Shown piece by piece: positions 15,839 to 24,141 of a stretch of DNA of 64,000 bases. The notes beneath the pieces are model-generated. The model did not search any database. It had not been told where the DNA came from and was given only the letters and a program-made list of their open reading frames with translations. Within the stretch, counting starts at the first letter, position 1. Every line of letters starts with the position of its first letter. The DNA is taken from positions 372,001 to 436,000 of the forward strand of contig NZ_FSRJ01000001.1 of NCBI RefSeq assembly GCF_900142065.1, given 5' to 3'. The stretch comes from Agromyces cerinus subsp. cerinus. GTDB lineage: Bacteria; Actinomycetota; Actinomycetes; Actinomycetales; Microbacteriaceae. The position numbers and the translations under genes were made by a program.

Positions 15839-18001
15839 TCAGCGACGAGGTGAGATCGAGCCATCGGATTCGATGTTCGCGGCGGTCCCGGGAAAGTCGC
15901 GACGGCTTCGTTGATCGATCAGCTCGACCGCCCGTTCGTCAGGATCTCGGACGGGTCTCCCGTCGCGCTGCTCGAAGCGGACGGAGCGCAGCTGTCCGTC
16001 GATCATCGTTCCATCGGCGCGCAACCGGACGGCGAGATAGGCGCCGTATCGCGTCGACTGTTCCGCGCCGAAGACGCCACCGCCGCCGAAGTTGCCCAGG
16101 CTGTACGCGATCAGCCTTCCGCGGTAGGACTCCATCCCCCGAAGCACGTGGGGTCCGTGGCCGAGGACGAGGTCGGCGCCCGCGTCGACAGCCGCATGCG
16201 AGAACGCGATGACGTCGCCGCGGTTCTCGCCGTACATGACCTCGGTTCCGGGTGTCACGGCATCCGCCCCGGCGCCCTCGGCGCCCATGTGCGCGTGGAC
16301 GACCACGATGTCCGCGCGTGCTGCGGCCGCCCGCACGACCTGCCGCACGTGGCGCAGGTCGGTGACCCGGTTGAAACCGTCATAGGGCGCGAATCCGAGC
16401 ATCGCGACCGTGATGTCACCGACCTGCGTGCAGGCGATCTCGTTGCGGTCGCCGACCGTTCGGACTCCGGCGTCGGCGAGGTGCGCTCTCGTGTTCGCGT
16501 ATCCGGCGCGTCCGAAGTCGCCGGTGTGGTTGTTCGCAAGGTTGAGGAGATCGAATCCGGCGAACTGTTCCGCCGCGTCCGGCGCGCTCCGAAACGCCAG
16601 GCAGTCCGCGTGCTGTCCGCACTTGTCGTATCCCGTGTCGGCGGAAATGACCTGTTCGAGGTTTCCGGTGACGATGTCCTGGGTGAACCAGGGACGTACA
16701 TCGTCGAAGTGGCCACGACCGCGGTCGGCGGGCACGGAGTGGTTCACGTCGTACAGCAGCATGTCGCCGGTTGCCCCGATGCTCACCTCTCCCGCGTGCG
16801 ACGCGGGCTGGCGTGGAGCCTCGGCCGGGCAGCCCGATATCGCCGTGGCGCGGATCGTCGACACCCCGATCGCCGTGACCATCAGGACCGCGACCGTCGT
16901 GCGCCACGCGAGTCGGGCCCGCGGCCGGGGCGGGGCCTCGCGGCGCGAGAGCCCAGCCGGTGGGCGGCGTGCCGGAAGATCGAACAACCAGAGCAGTCGG
17001 TCGCGAACGATGAGGTGGCCGAGCATCGTGCTCACGGCGACGACGAACGCGGTGAGGGCGACTGGGAGCAGGACGGCTGCGGCGAGCTGCACCGCGATCC
17101 GGGCATTCGAGAGCCAGCCCACCAGGGCGAGGTCGGCCAGGGCGAGTACCGGCATGTGCAGCAGGTAGATCGGCAGCGTGCGAACGCCCAGCCAGCCCAG
17201 CCCGCGCCCGAGGCCCGGGATCCTCGGCAGGATCGGTGCGACCACGATCCCCATGCCGACTCCGATGAGCGACACTGCAGGCCACACACCGGGCACTGCC
17301 TCCGATCCGGTCACTCTCATCACACCGAAGGCAACGAGGTACACCGCGATCGACGTCGCCGCGACGAATGGTCGCGGGCGCGCGGCGAAACGGCGGATCT
17401 GCGGGGCGAAGGAGAGGCCGAGCAGGAAGAAGAGGAGGTTGTACAGCAGCGAACCGCGGTTGCTCGCCACGTCGATCAGCCCCGCCGAAACCGTGACCGA
17501 CAACGCGGCGGCGCCCCCGATGAGGAGCCACCGCGGGAGGCGTCGCAGTCCCTTCGCCACCAGGAAGTACAGGGCGAGCGCGTAGAGATACCAGGTGTTC
17601 GGGGGGCTGATGGTCACCGCGTCGATGAACTCGGCGACGCTGCGCGGCACGAACGTGGGGAAGTCCTCGAACGCCCACATGGTCATCATGTGGATGAGGG
17701 TCCACAGGAGATAGAGGTAGAGGAAGCGGACGACGCGGGTGCGGAAGACGATCGCCCACGGACGAGCGAGCGCAGTCGCCGCGAAGCAACCCGAGATCAT
17801 GAGGAACAGCGGCATCAGGAACGGCCAGATGACATCGCCGGCAAGGCCCCACGCACCGGGGATCGGCATGCCGATTCGCCAATCGATCTGCAGGTAGGTC
17901 TTCAACACGACGTGCCAGAAGACGACGAGCAGGATCAGCAGACCCTTGAGCGCATCCGCCCAAGCCGACCGAGCGGGGGGCGCGGTCGAGTCCCCGCTCA
18001 T
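15839..18001 (-). CDS. fusion of membrane acyltransferase (AT3) and CapA-type phosphatase
   Basis: A 720-residue two-part protein. Residues about 10-345 are an acyltransferase-3 domain with some ten helices (LKGLLILLVVFWHVVLK, FLMPLFLMISGCFAA, LPIYLLHMPVLALADLALVGW). A further helix near 365-383 carries residues about 405-690 outside the cytoplasm. These form a CapA / poly-gamma-glutamate synthesis metallophosphatase domain. All its metal blocks are kept: GD at 412-413, GNLE, NNH at 490-492, VVHAHMGAEG, GHGPH with H615 and H618, and SLGNF. AT3 domains acylate envelope glycans or, in VanT, sit in front of a serine racemase. Here that place is taken by CapA, while a racemase is two genes upstream. 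ATG 18001 overlaps the ligase stop (ATGA). The substrate is unknown; an envelope or D-amino-acid polymer role is inferred. Confidence 0.85.
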   Translation of the reverse strand: MSGDSTAPPARSAWADALKGLLILLVVFWHVVLKTYLQIDWRIGMPIPGAWGLAGDVIWPFLMPLFLMISGCFAATALARPWAIVFRTRVVRFLYLYLLWTLIHMMTMWAFEDFPTFVPRSVAEFIDAVTISPPNTWYLYALALYFLVAKGLRRLPRWLLIGGAAALSVTVSAGLIDVASNRGSLLYNLLFFLLGLSFAPQIRRFAARPRPFVAATSIAVYLVAFGVMRVTGSEAVPGVWPAVSLIGVGMGIVVAPILPRIPGLGRGLGWLGVRTLPIYLLHMPVLALADLALVGWLSNARIAVQLAAAVLLPVALTAFVVAVSTMLGHLIVRDRLLWLFDLPARRPPAGLSRREAPPRPRARLAWRTTVAVLMVTAIGVSTIRATAISGCPAEAPRQPASHAGEVSIGATGDMLLYDVNHSVPADRGRGHFDDVRPWFTQDIVTGNLEQVISADTGYDKCGQHADCLAFRSAPDAAEQFAGFDLLNLANNHTGDFGRAGYANTRAHLADAGVRTVGDRNEIACTQVGDITVAMLGFAPYDGFNRVTDLRHVRQVVRAAAARADIVVVHAHMGAEGAGADAVTPGTEVMYGENRGDVIAFSHAAVDAGADLVLGHGPHVLRGMESYRGRLIAYSLGNFGGGGVFGAEQSTRYGAYLAVRLRADGTMIDGQLRSVRFEQRDGRPVRDPDERAVELIDQRSRRDFPGTAANIESDGSISPRR

Positions 18002-18990
18002 ACGGGCATCGAGTTTCGGAACGGCGACCGCTCGGCGGATTCGAGGAGCGCTCCGATCAACCCGACGTAGTCGAGGCCGGTCGCGGCGTACATCCGGGGA
18101 ACCTGTGACTGTTCCGTCATCCCGGGAGCCGTGTTCACCTCGTTCAGCACCACTCCGGCAGAGGTGACGAAGAAGTCGAAACGCGCCACCCCGCTGCAGC
18201 CGAGTGTTTCGTAGAGGAGGACGGCGGCGTGACGAATCGATGCTTCGTCGCGTTCGCTGATCGGGGCAGGCACCGTGAACTCCGCGCTGCCGTCGTACTT
18301 CTGCGTCCGGTCGAACACTCCGCCGGGGTCGACACCGATCCCGAGGGTGGAGCCGAGGCGCAACTCGCCGTCCCGGTCGCGGAACACGGCGATGTCCACT
18401 TCACGCCCCAGCACGTACTCCTCGACGAGCACGAGCTCACCGAACGCTCGAGCGAGGGTCACCGTCTCGGCGACGCCGCCTCGATCGGGAACGACGAAGA
18501 CGCCATTGCTCGAGCCACCGGTCGCCGGCTTGATGACGAAGGGGGGCTCCAGACCCGTCGTGGCGACGCTCGCTGCGACACCGGGACCGGCGACCGCCGC
18601 CCTTGCGGTGGCGATGCCCAGCGCATCGGCGATCAGCTTCGTGATCCACTTGTCCATCCCGAGCGCACCGGCTCGCACCGGGGAGCCCACATAGGGCACG
18701 CCAGACAGTTCGAGGAACCCGGCGACCGAGCCATCCTCGCCGTTGACGCCATGCAGGGCGGGAAACGCGAGATCGCACTCCGCGAGCACCTCGACGGCAC
18801 CGTGTGCAGGCAGGACCCCGCCGTCCTCGTCACGCCAAGCGCCGTCCTCCCCGATCGTGAGCGGAACGGCGTCGAGCCCCAACTCGACGACGGCGCGACG
18901 GACAGCGGCGGCCGAAGCGAGCGACACGTCGTGCTCGTCATTGACTCCACCGCCGATGACGGCGATCCGGGCACGGTCGTTCTGCGTCAT
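17998..18990 (-). CDS. D-alanine-D-X ligase (Ddl/Van family)
   Basis: A 330-residue ATP-grasp ligase joining D-Ala to a second D-amino or hydroxy acid. Conserved blocks: HGVNGEDG (80-87), LSGVPYVGS, KPATGGSS (154-161), VEEYVLGREVD, and the Mg/ATP block NEVNTAPGMT (283-292). The omega loop around residues 222-235 keeps a Lys-Tyr pair (K231-Y232), which fits D-Ala-D-Ala or D-Ala-D-Ser ligases better than D-lactate ligases. ATG 18990 has AGGGAG upstream, and the start overlaps the racemase stop by 4 bp. Whether this is the main Ddl or an extra ligase cannot be told from the window. Its place between a racemase and an AT3-CapA protein suggests a dedicated peptide precursor. Confidence 0.88.
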   Translation of the reverse strand: MTQNDRARIAVIGGGVNDEHDVSLASAAAVRRAVVELGLDAVPLTIGEDGAWRDEDGGVLPAHGAVEVLAECDLAFPALHGVNGEDGSVAGFLELSGVPYVGSPVRAGALGMDKWITKLIADALGIATARAAVAGPGVAASVATTGLEPPFVIKPATGGSSNGVFVVPDRGGVAETVTLARAFGELVLVEEYVLGREVDIAVFRDRDGELRLGSTLGIGVDPGGVFDRTQKYDGSAEFTVPAPISERDEASIRHAAVLLYETLGCSGVARFDFFVTSAGVVLNEVNTAPGMTEQSQVPRMYAATGLDYVGLIGALLESAERSPFRNSMPV

Positions 18991-20135
18991 GACCTGTCTC
19001 CCTGTGACGGACTCGAAGTTTCGATCGTGCGGTGGATGCGCGGGCTGCGGTTGCCCAGGCGAGTGACGATCTCGTGCTCGATCGTGCGAGACCACTCGGC
19101 CCATTCGGTGACAGTGGGCTCTCCTTGCGCGCCGGGGCCGAAGACGGTGACGCGTTCGTTCGGTCGCAGCACGTCATCGCCCGTGTCCACGACGACCATG
19201 TCCATCGAGAACCTGCCGACGAGGGGCCGTCGTCGCCCTCGTGCGAAGACCTCCGCCCGCCCGGACGCCTCGCGCGGAAGCCCGTCACCGTAGCCGACCG
19301 GAAGCAGGGCCAGGTTCGTACGGTTCTGTGCGACGAAGTCGAGGCCATAGCCCACTCCGGTGCCCGCGGCCACCTCGCGCGACGACACGACGCTCGAGGT
19401 CAGTGTCACGGCCGGCCGCAACACGTCGGTGCGGGACGAGGGATCGATGCCGAACAGCCCCGCTCCGATCCGGTGGACGTCGAAACCCGACCCGACGCCG
19501 TTCAACGTCGCGGCTGTTGCCGCGAGGTGAAGGATGCGGGGCGCGAGCGCACGGCGCCTGGCCGTTCGAACCGCGCTCTCGAAGACCAGACGCTCCCGCG
19601 CGTTCTGCGGATGCTCCGGCTCGTCCGCGCACGACAGGTGGCCCATCACCCCGACCACTCGAACCGCGCCGAGCGCCTCATGCTCACGAGCGAGCGTGCA
19701 CAGCGTGGACCAGTCGCGCGTCGAACAGCCGTCGCGGGCCATGCCGACATCGAGGTGCAGGTGCACGCGCGCCGGTCTCCCGACACGCAGCGCTGCCCGA
19801 CCGATCGACCACAGCAGCTCCACACTCGGCACCGCGAGATCGACGTTCTCTCGCACCGCCGTCTCGAAGTCGGCGTCGGGCGTGTTGAGCCAACTGAGGA
19901 TCGGCGCTCCGACACCGGTAGCCCGCAACGCCAGAGCCTCATCGACGGAGGTCACGCCGACAGAGGTCGCCCCGGACTCGAGGACCGAGCGAGCGATCTC
20001 CCCGTGTCCGAACGCGTCGGCTTTGAGCACGGCCATGATCCGGCCCTCGGTCATGGCCGAGAATCTCGCCGTGTTCTCGCGGATCGCATCGTCATGCACG
20101 ACGAGCTCTGAGGCGGATGGATGCATAGACAGCAT
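18987..20135 (-). CDS. alanine racemase-like PLP enzyme
   Basis: A 382-residue fold-III PLP racemase. The PLP Lys is K38 in AVLKADAFGHG. The catalytic Tyr is in GVGYG (Y263). R222 of HRIGAGLFGI and the SMDM motif (310-313) are as in Alr. Two positions differ from the usual pattern. HLAATAAT replaces the common H-x-A-N-S block. In the C-terminal block TIEHEIVTRLG a His (354) stands where Alr has Tyr, the residue known to separate alanine from serine racemases (Asn in VanT). Substrate may therefore be Ala, Ser or another amino acid. ATG 20135 or 20126 are both possible; neither has a clear Shine-Dalgarno. First gene of the operon. Confidence 0.85.
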   Translation of the reverse strand: MLSMHPSASELVVHDDAIRENTARFSAMTEGRIMAVLKADAFGHGEIARSVLESGATSVGVTSVDEALALRATGVGAPILSWLNTPDADFETAVRENVDLAVPSVELLWSIGRAALRVGRPARVHLHLDVGMARDGCSTRDWSTLCTLAREHEALGAVRVVGVMGHLSCADEPEHPQNARERLVFESAVRTARRRALAPRILHLAATAATLNGVGSGFDVHRIGAGLFGIDPSSRTDVLRPAVTLTSSVVSSREVAAGTGVGYGLDFVAQNRTNLALLPVGYGDGLPREASGRAEVFARGRRRPLVGRFSMDMVVVDTGDDVLRPNERVTVFGPGAQGEPTVTEWAEWSRTIEHEIVTRLGNRSPRIHRTIETSSPSQGDRS

Positions 20136-20244
20136 TCAAACCATCGCCGTGTTGCCGCCGAGTATCCGGTTTTCGATACACGCACGATACGCAGACGCCG
20201 ATATCGGGTGCTCCGCGACTGCCGGACGAGTCCCGCCCCGGTGC

Positions 20245-20399
20245 CTTCGCTCGTCATTCCGCTTCTGCGCGATGCCGAGGGCCGCGATCGGATGGGTCGC
20301 GCGGCCGCATCCTTCGGAACGCTGGATGGCACCGAGAAGCTGCTCGCGCTGGCTGATCGCGCTCGCGCAGCGGCAGGCGCCGCGCCGTTCGACGCCTGA
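20245..20399 (+). pseudogene. possible 3' remnant of a MurG-like glycosyltransferase gene
   Basis: The frame ending at TGA 20397-20399 reads LLRDAEGRDRMGRAAASFGTLDG and then a helix TEKLLALADRARAAAG. This is how MurG-type and related glycosyltransferases end (a loop, an Arg-Met/Ala helix, then a final hydrophobic helix). The frame loses resemblance before about 20240 and no full gene exists. It lies behind the racemase operon on the other strand. Family call is by eye and uncertain. The rest of 20136-20466 shows only a possible minus-strand -10 (GATACT, 20166-20161) for the racemase operon. Confidence 0.4.
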
Positions 20400-20466
20400 G
20401 GTGCGTCTCCGTGACGCCTGCGCTCGGAGATCACAGCGGTTCCGGAGAGCGCGGCCGCAGCCGCGA

Positions 20467-21060
20467 TCAGTCGTCGAAGCCGCGCGCGGTCAGCGCATCG
20501 CCGAGATGCTCGGCGGTCTGCAGCGCCCGCACGATGACCGGCACGGCGAGCGCCACGACCGATCCCTCGGCGCCGCGCGCCTTCCTCGCCTCGAGCACCT
20601 CGCGCACGATGTCGGCGAGGAGCGGCACGCACCGGATCGTGAGGGCGAGCGCGAGGCCGACGCGGTCGGCGTCGATCCACCGGCGGAAGGGGCGGAGCAG
20701 CGTCTGCATGGCATCGAGGGTCGCCGTGACGGGCGTCGTGAGCGTGTAGAGCGCCGCGAGCGCGACGGCGAGCACGAGGCGCACCGCCATCGTCGCCGCG
20801 GCCTCCCACCCGCCGAAGATCACCTGCACCGGGATGGCGAACGCGAGGAGCCACAGGATCGGGACGATCTGCCGCCAGACGAGCCCGAAGGGGAGCCACG
20901 CGACGACGAAGAGGGCCGCCACGAGGCCCGCGGCGACGCCGAGCGCGACGAGCGAGGTCTGGAGGGCGATCACCGTGACGAGCACGGCGAGCAGGCCGAG
21001 CTTCGCGAGCGCGGGCGTCCGGTGCACGAGCGAGCGGCCGGGATGGAAGACCCCGATCAT
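20467..21060 (-). CDS. bioN: EcfT-type transmembrane component (BioN)
   Basis: A 197-residue energy-coupling permease with about five helices. The cytoplasmic coupling region has the two Ala-Arg-Gly type motifs of EcfT, here EVLEARKARGAE and DALTARGFDD at the very end. It joins the ATPase encoded upstream to the substrate-binding BioY. ATG overlaps the ATPase stop by 4 bp. It is the last gene of the bioY operon. The biotin substrate is inferred from bioY. Confidence 0.88.
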   Translation of the reverse strand: MIGVFHPGRSLVHRTPALAKLGLLAVLVTVIALQTSLVALGVAAGLVAALFVVAWLPFGLVWRQIVPILWLLAFAIPVQVIFGGWEAAATMAVRLVLAVALAALYTLTTPVTATLDAMQTLLRPFRRWIDADRVGLALALTIRCVPLLADIVREVLEARKARGAEGSVVALAVPVIVRALQTAEHLGDALTARGFDD

Positions 21061-21746
21061 CGCGGGCTGCCGATGATCTCGCGATAGGCCTCGAGCGCGA
21101 CCTCGGGCCGATCATCGGCGACCACCCGCCCGGCCTCCATCACGATGACGCGGTCGAATCCGTCGAGCAGCTCGAGCTGGTGGCTGACGACGACGAGCTG
21201 CTGCGGCAGCTCGGCGAAGTGCTCGCCGACGAGTCTGGCGTTGCGCGCGTCGAGCAGCGTGGTCGGCTCGTCGGCGACGATCACGGCCGGCTCGGCGACG
21301 AGCACCGAGGCGAGGGCGAGCAGCTGCTTCTGACCGCCCGAGAGCCGGTGCGCCGGCCGGTCGGCGAGCTCGTGGAGGCCGAACCGGTGCAGCGCCGCCT
21401 CGACGCGCGCCGCGGCATCCGCCTTCTCGAGCTTGTGCCGGCGCAGGGTGAAGGCGACATCCTCGCGCACGGTGGGCATGACGATCTGGTTGTCGGCGTT
21501 CGTGAACACGAAGCCGACGGTGCGGCGCACCTCGCGCGCGTGCCGGGCGAGGTCGAGCCCGCCGACCGAGACGCAGCCGGCCGTCGGTGAGACGAGGCCG
21601 TTGATCATGCGGGCGAGGGTCGACTTGCCCGAGCCGTTCGCGCCGACGATGCCGATGCGGTGCTCGCGGAGCACGAGCGAGACGTCGTCGACGACGCGCT
21701 CGGCGTCGAAGTCGTGGCTGACGTGGTCGAAGACGATCTCGGTCAT
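21057..21746 (-). CDS. bioM: ECF transporter ATPase (BioM)
   Basis: A 229-residue ABC ATPase. Walker A GANGSGKST is at 35-43, the Q-loop at FVFTNADNQIVMPTVREDVAF, the signature LSGGQKQ, and Walker B VIVADEPTTLLD. The NADNQI Q-loop is typical of ECF-type (cobalt/biotin) ATPases. It powers BioY-dependent vitamin uptake with EcfT. The start overlaps the thiolase stop (21743-21746) and the stop overlaps the ecfT start, both by 4 bp. Confidence 0.92.
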   Translation of the reverse strand: MTEIVFDHVSHDFDAERVVDDVSLVLREHRIGIVGANGSGKSTLARMINGLVSPTAGCVSVGGLDLARHAREVRRTVGFVFTNADNQIVMPTVREDVAFTLRRHKLEKADAAARVEAALHRFGLHELADRPAHRLSGGQKQLLALASVLVAEPAVIVADEPTTLLDARNARLVGEHFAELPQQLVVVSHQLELLDGFDRVIVMEAGRVVADDRPEVALEAYREIIGSPR

Positions 21747-22918
21747 GCGGTCCGTTCCACGATCATTGCGATGCCCTGGCCGCCGCCGATCGAACAGGCG
21801 GCGAGCCCCGGGCGGGGGTCATCGGCGGCGAACATGCGGGCGGCGAGTCGCACGAGCAGCACCGCGCCCGACGCTCCCCAGGGATGCCCGAGCGCGATGG
21901 CGCCGCCGTCGGCGGAGATGATCGACTCGTCGAGCCCGAGGTCGTCGCTGACCGCGAGGAGCTGCGCCGCGAACGCCTCGGTGATCTCGACGAACCCGAG
22001 GCCGGCGGGCGCGAGACCGGCGCGCGCGAGCGCCAGGCGGGCTGCAGGCGCCGCGCCGATGCCCGGCAGCGCAGGATCGCCTGCGGTGACGGCCGTCGCC
22101 ACGATGCGCAGCGACGGCAGGCCGAGGTCGCGTGCGGCTCGACCGGTCGTGACCGCCATCATCGCGGCGCCGTCGGAGAAGCCGCAGGAGTTGCCCGCGG
22201 TGACCGTGCCGGGGTCAGCGAGTTCAGCGGTATCGGACATGTCAGCGGCGAACGCGGGCGCGAATCGCGCCAGCCTCGTGACGTCCATCGAGGCCCGCGG
22301 GCGGTCGTCCCGCCCGACGCCCGCGATCGCGACGATCTCGCTGTCGAAGACGCCGCTCGCCTGCGCTGCGGCGGCGCGCGCGTGCGAGCGGGCCGCCCAG
22401 GCGTCCTGCCGTTCGCGGGAGATGCCGCGCAGCGCAGCCAACCGGTCGGCGGCCGGACCCATGTCGGGATCGGGGATTCCCTCCGGGGCGAAGGGGGCGC
22501 GCGCATAGCGTTCGCCCGTCTCCGGCCAGGTGCGGTGCGGCGCCGTCGACGCCGACTCCGCACCGCCGGCGAGGAACAGCTCACCCTGTCGGGCGCCGAC
22601 TCGGGCTGCGGCCTGCATGACGGCGTCGAGCCCCGAGCCGCACTGCCGATCGACGGTGACGCCGGGCACCGAGGTGCCGAGCCCGGCGCGCAGCGCGGCG
22701 ACTCGGGCGAGGTCGCCGCCCGGGCCCATGCAGTTGCCGACCACGACGTCGTCGATCGGCAGGCCGCTCGGTGCGACAGCCGCGGCGACTTCGGCGAGCA
22801 CCGGGGCCGCGAGCGCGTCGACGGTGTGCGCGGCGAAGCTGCGGCCCGCCGTGCCGATCGCCGATCGCAGCGGGGCGACGATGACGGGCGCGGAGCGGGT
22901 GTCGAGGCCCGGCATCAT
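21743..22918 (-). CDS. thiolase (acetyl-CoA acetyltransferase family)
   Basis: A 391-residue thiolase. The acyl-accepting Cys is C93 in VDRQCGSG. The His block reads ITEAFAAQ instead of the usual NEAFA. GGAIALGHPWGASGA and the final CSIGGGQG supply the other active-site residues. Thiolases join or split 3-ketoacyl-CoAs. Encoded between an acyl-CoA ligase and biotin-transporter genes, it may act in making or salvaging a pimelate-like biotin precursor. That is inference. It overlaps both neighbours by 4 bp. Confidence 0.9.
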   Translation of the reverse strand: MMPGLDTRSAPVIVAPLRSAIGTAGRSFAAHTVDALAAPVLAEVAAAVAPSGLPIDDVVVGNCMGPGGDLARVAALRAGLGTSVPGVTVDRQCGSGLDAVMQAAARVGARQGELFLAGGAESASTAPHRTWPETGERYARAPFAPEGIPDPDMGPAADRLAALRGISRERQDAWAARSHARAAAAQASGVFDSEIVAIAGVGRDDRPRASMDVTRLARFAPAFAADMSDTAELADPGTVTAGNSCGFSDGAAMMAVTTGRAARDLGLPSLRIVATAVTAGDPALPGIGAAPAARLALARAGLAPAGLGFVEITEAFAAQLLAVSDDLGLDESIISADGGAIALGHPWGASGAVLLVRLAARMFAADDPRPGLAACSIGGGQGIAMIVERTA

Positions 22919-24141
22919 GCGCCGCTCCGCTCGGACGTCGACGGGATCGCCGGGCCGAGGGTTCCCGCTGCGAGCGCGACCCGGAGGAGTCCGCGCGCGG
23001 GCTTTCCCGACATCGTCGTCGGGATGGCGCTCACGAACCAGCGTCGCGGCAGCTCGGCCGTGGAAAGTCGCGCCCGGGCGGCGGCGATGACCGCGGTGGC
23101 ATCCGTCGTCTCGTCAAGCTCGACGACGGCGACGACCCGTTCGCCGAGCAGCTCATCGGCCTCGCCGAGGACCACGGCCGCGACGACCCCGGGCAGTGCG
23201 AGGAGGCGTGCCTCGATGTCCTCGGCCAGCACGGTCGCGCCCGCAGTCGTGATCGCGGCGTCGCCGCGCCCGATGATGCGGAACATCTCTGGACCGACCG
23301 GTTCGGCGAGGTCGCCCACCGTGGCGAAGCCGTCGTCGTCGCGGCGCAGCATGCCTCCGCCGACGACGCCGAGGGCGAGGTAGGGGGAGCGCGCCCAGAG
23401 CTCGCGGCCCGCGGCGGTCGGTCGGAGTTCGACCTCGACGCCGGGGAAGGGTGCCAGGGAGCCGCCACGGCCGACCGCCACGAACGAGAGTTCGGCGGCG
23501 CCGTAGTACTCGGTCACGCGGATGCCTCGTGCCGCCGCCCGCTCGCGCAGGGCATCGCTCATCGCGGCTCCGGCGACGACCGCCGCCGCGGGCAGCGTGT
23601 CGCCCTCGAGGAGGCGTGCCAGGCGGGTCGGCGTCGCGTGGAGGGTGGACGCGCCGCTGAGCTCGTCGCCGACCGCGGCGCCCGACCAGAGCGCGTGGAG
23701 CGCTGCGTAGAGGTGCATCGAGACATGGAGCGGCCCGGTGACGGCGATCCGGTCGTTCGCTCGGATGCCGGCGACCTCGGCGAGCGGGGCCGCCGATGCG
23801 AGCCAGGATGCGTTCGTGCGGGCGACCGCTCGTCGGACCCCCGCCGGGTCGGAGGAGCCCGAGGTGAGCAGCGCGAGCTCGGTTCCGAGGGGCAGGGCGG
23901 CCGAGATCCGCTCGGCATCCGCCGCGTCGCCGCCGACGAGCACCGGGCGACCGCGCTCGAGACACGCGAGCACGAGCGTGATGAGGCGCACGGGGTCGGT
24001 GCCGACCGGGCAGGCGACGAGGCCGTCGCCGCTCGGCAGCACGGCCGCGGCGACCGCGTCGGCGAGCTCGCCGTAGCGCACGGCGTCGCCGCCGAACGCG
24101 AGGGCGAGGCCGCCCCGCGGTCCCCGCAGCCAGTCGCTCAC
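22915..24141 (-). CDS. short AMP-forming acyl-CoA ligase
   Basis: A 408-residue member of the acyl-adenylate superfamily, about 100 residues shorter than usual. The phosphate loop is the degenerate LLTSGSSDPAGVRR. EYYGAAELSFV, GDLAEPVGPEMFRIIGRGDAAITTAGATVLAEDIEARL and the C-terminal TMSGKPARGLLR with the catalytic Lys are recognisable. GTG 24141 is chosen over a far-upstream in-frame ATG because it overlaps the bioY stop (GTGA), like all other junctions in this operon. An activated dicarboxylic or fatty acid is the likely product; substrate unknown. Confidence 0.85.
   Translation of the reverse strand: MSDWLRGPRGGLALAFGGDAVRYGELADAVAAAVLPSGDGLVACPVGTDPVRLITLVLACLERGRPVLVGGDAADAERISAALPLGTELALLTSGSSDPAGVRRAVARTNASWLASAAPLAEVAGIRANDRIAVTGPLHVSMHLYAALHALWSGAAVGDELSGASTLHATPTRLARLLEGDTLPAAAVVAGAAMSDALRERAAARGIRVTEYYGAAELSFVAVGRGGSLAPFPGVEVELRPTAAGRELWARSPYLALGVVGGGMLRRDDDGFATVGDLAEPVGPEMFRIIGRGDAAITTAGATVLAEDIEARLLALPGVVAAVVLGEADELLGERVVAVVELDETTDATAVIAAARARLSTAELPRRWFVSAIPTTMSGKPARGLLRVALAAGTLGPAIPSTSERSGA

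Noticed and set aside
17998..18990. VanA-type D-Ala-D-Lac ligase and a vancomycin-resistance cluster
   Set aside because: The omega loop keeps a Lys-Tyr pair and no VanH, VanX, VanY, VanR or VanS homologue is in the window.
20121..20399. 92-codon ORF as an intact gene
   Set aside because: Its first half overlaps the racemase start and promoter and has no resemblance to anything; only the last about 50 codons look like a protein end, so it is listed as a remnant.
15620..20466. Integrative element inserted at tRNA-Lys
   Set aside because: I found no integrase gene and no second copy of the tRNA 3' end between the operon and bioN, so an att-bounded island is not supported.
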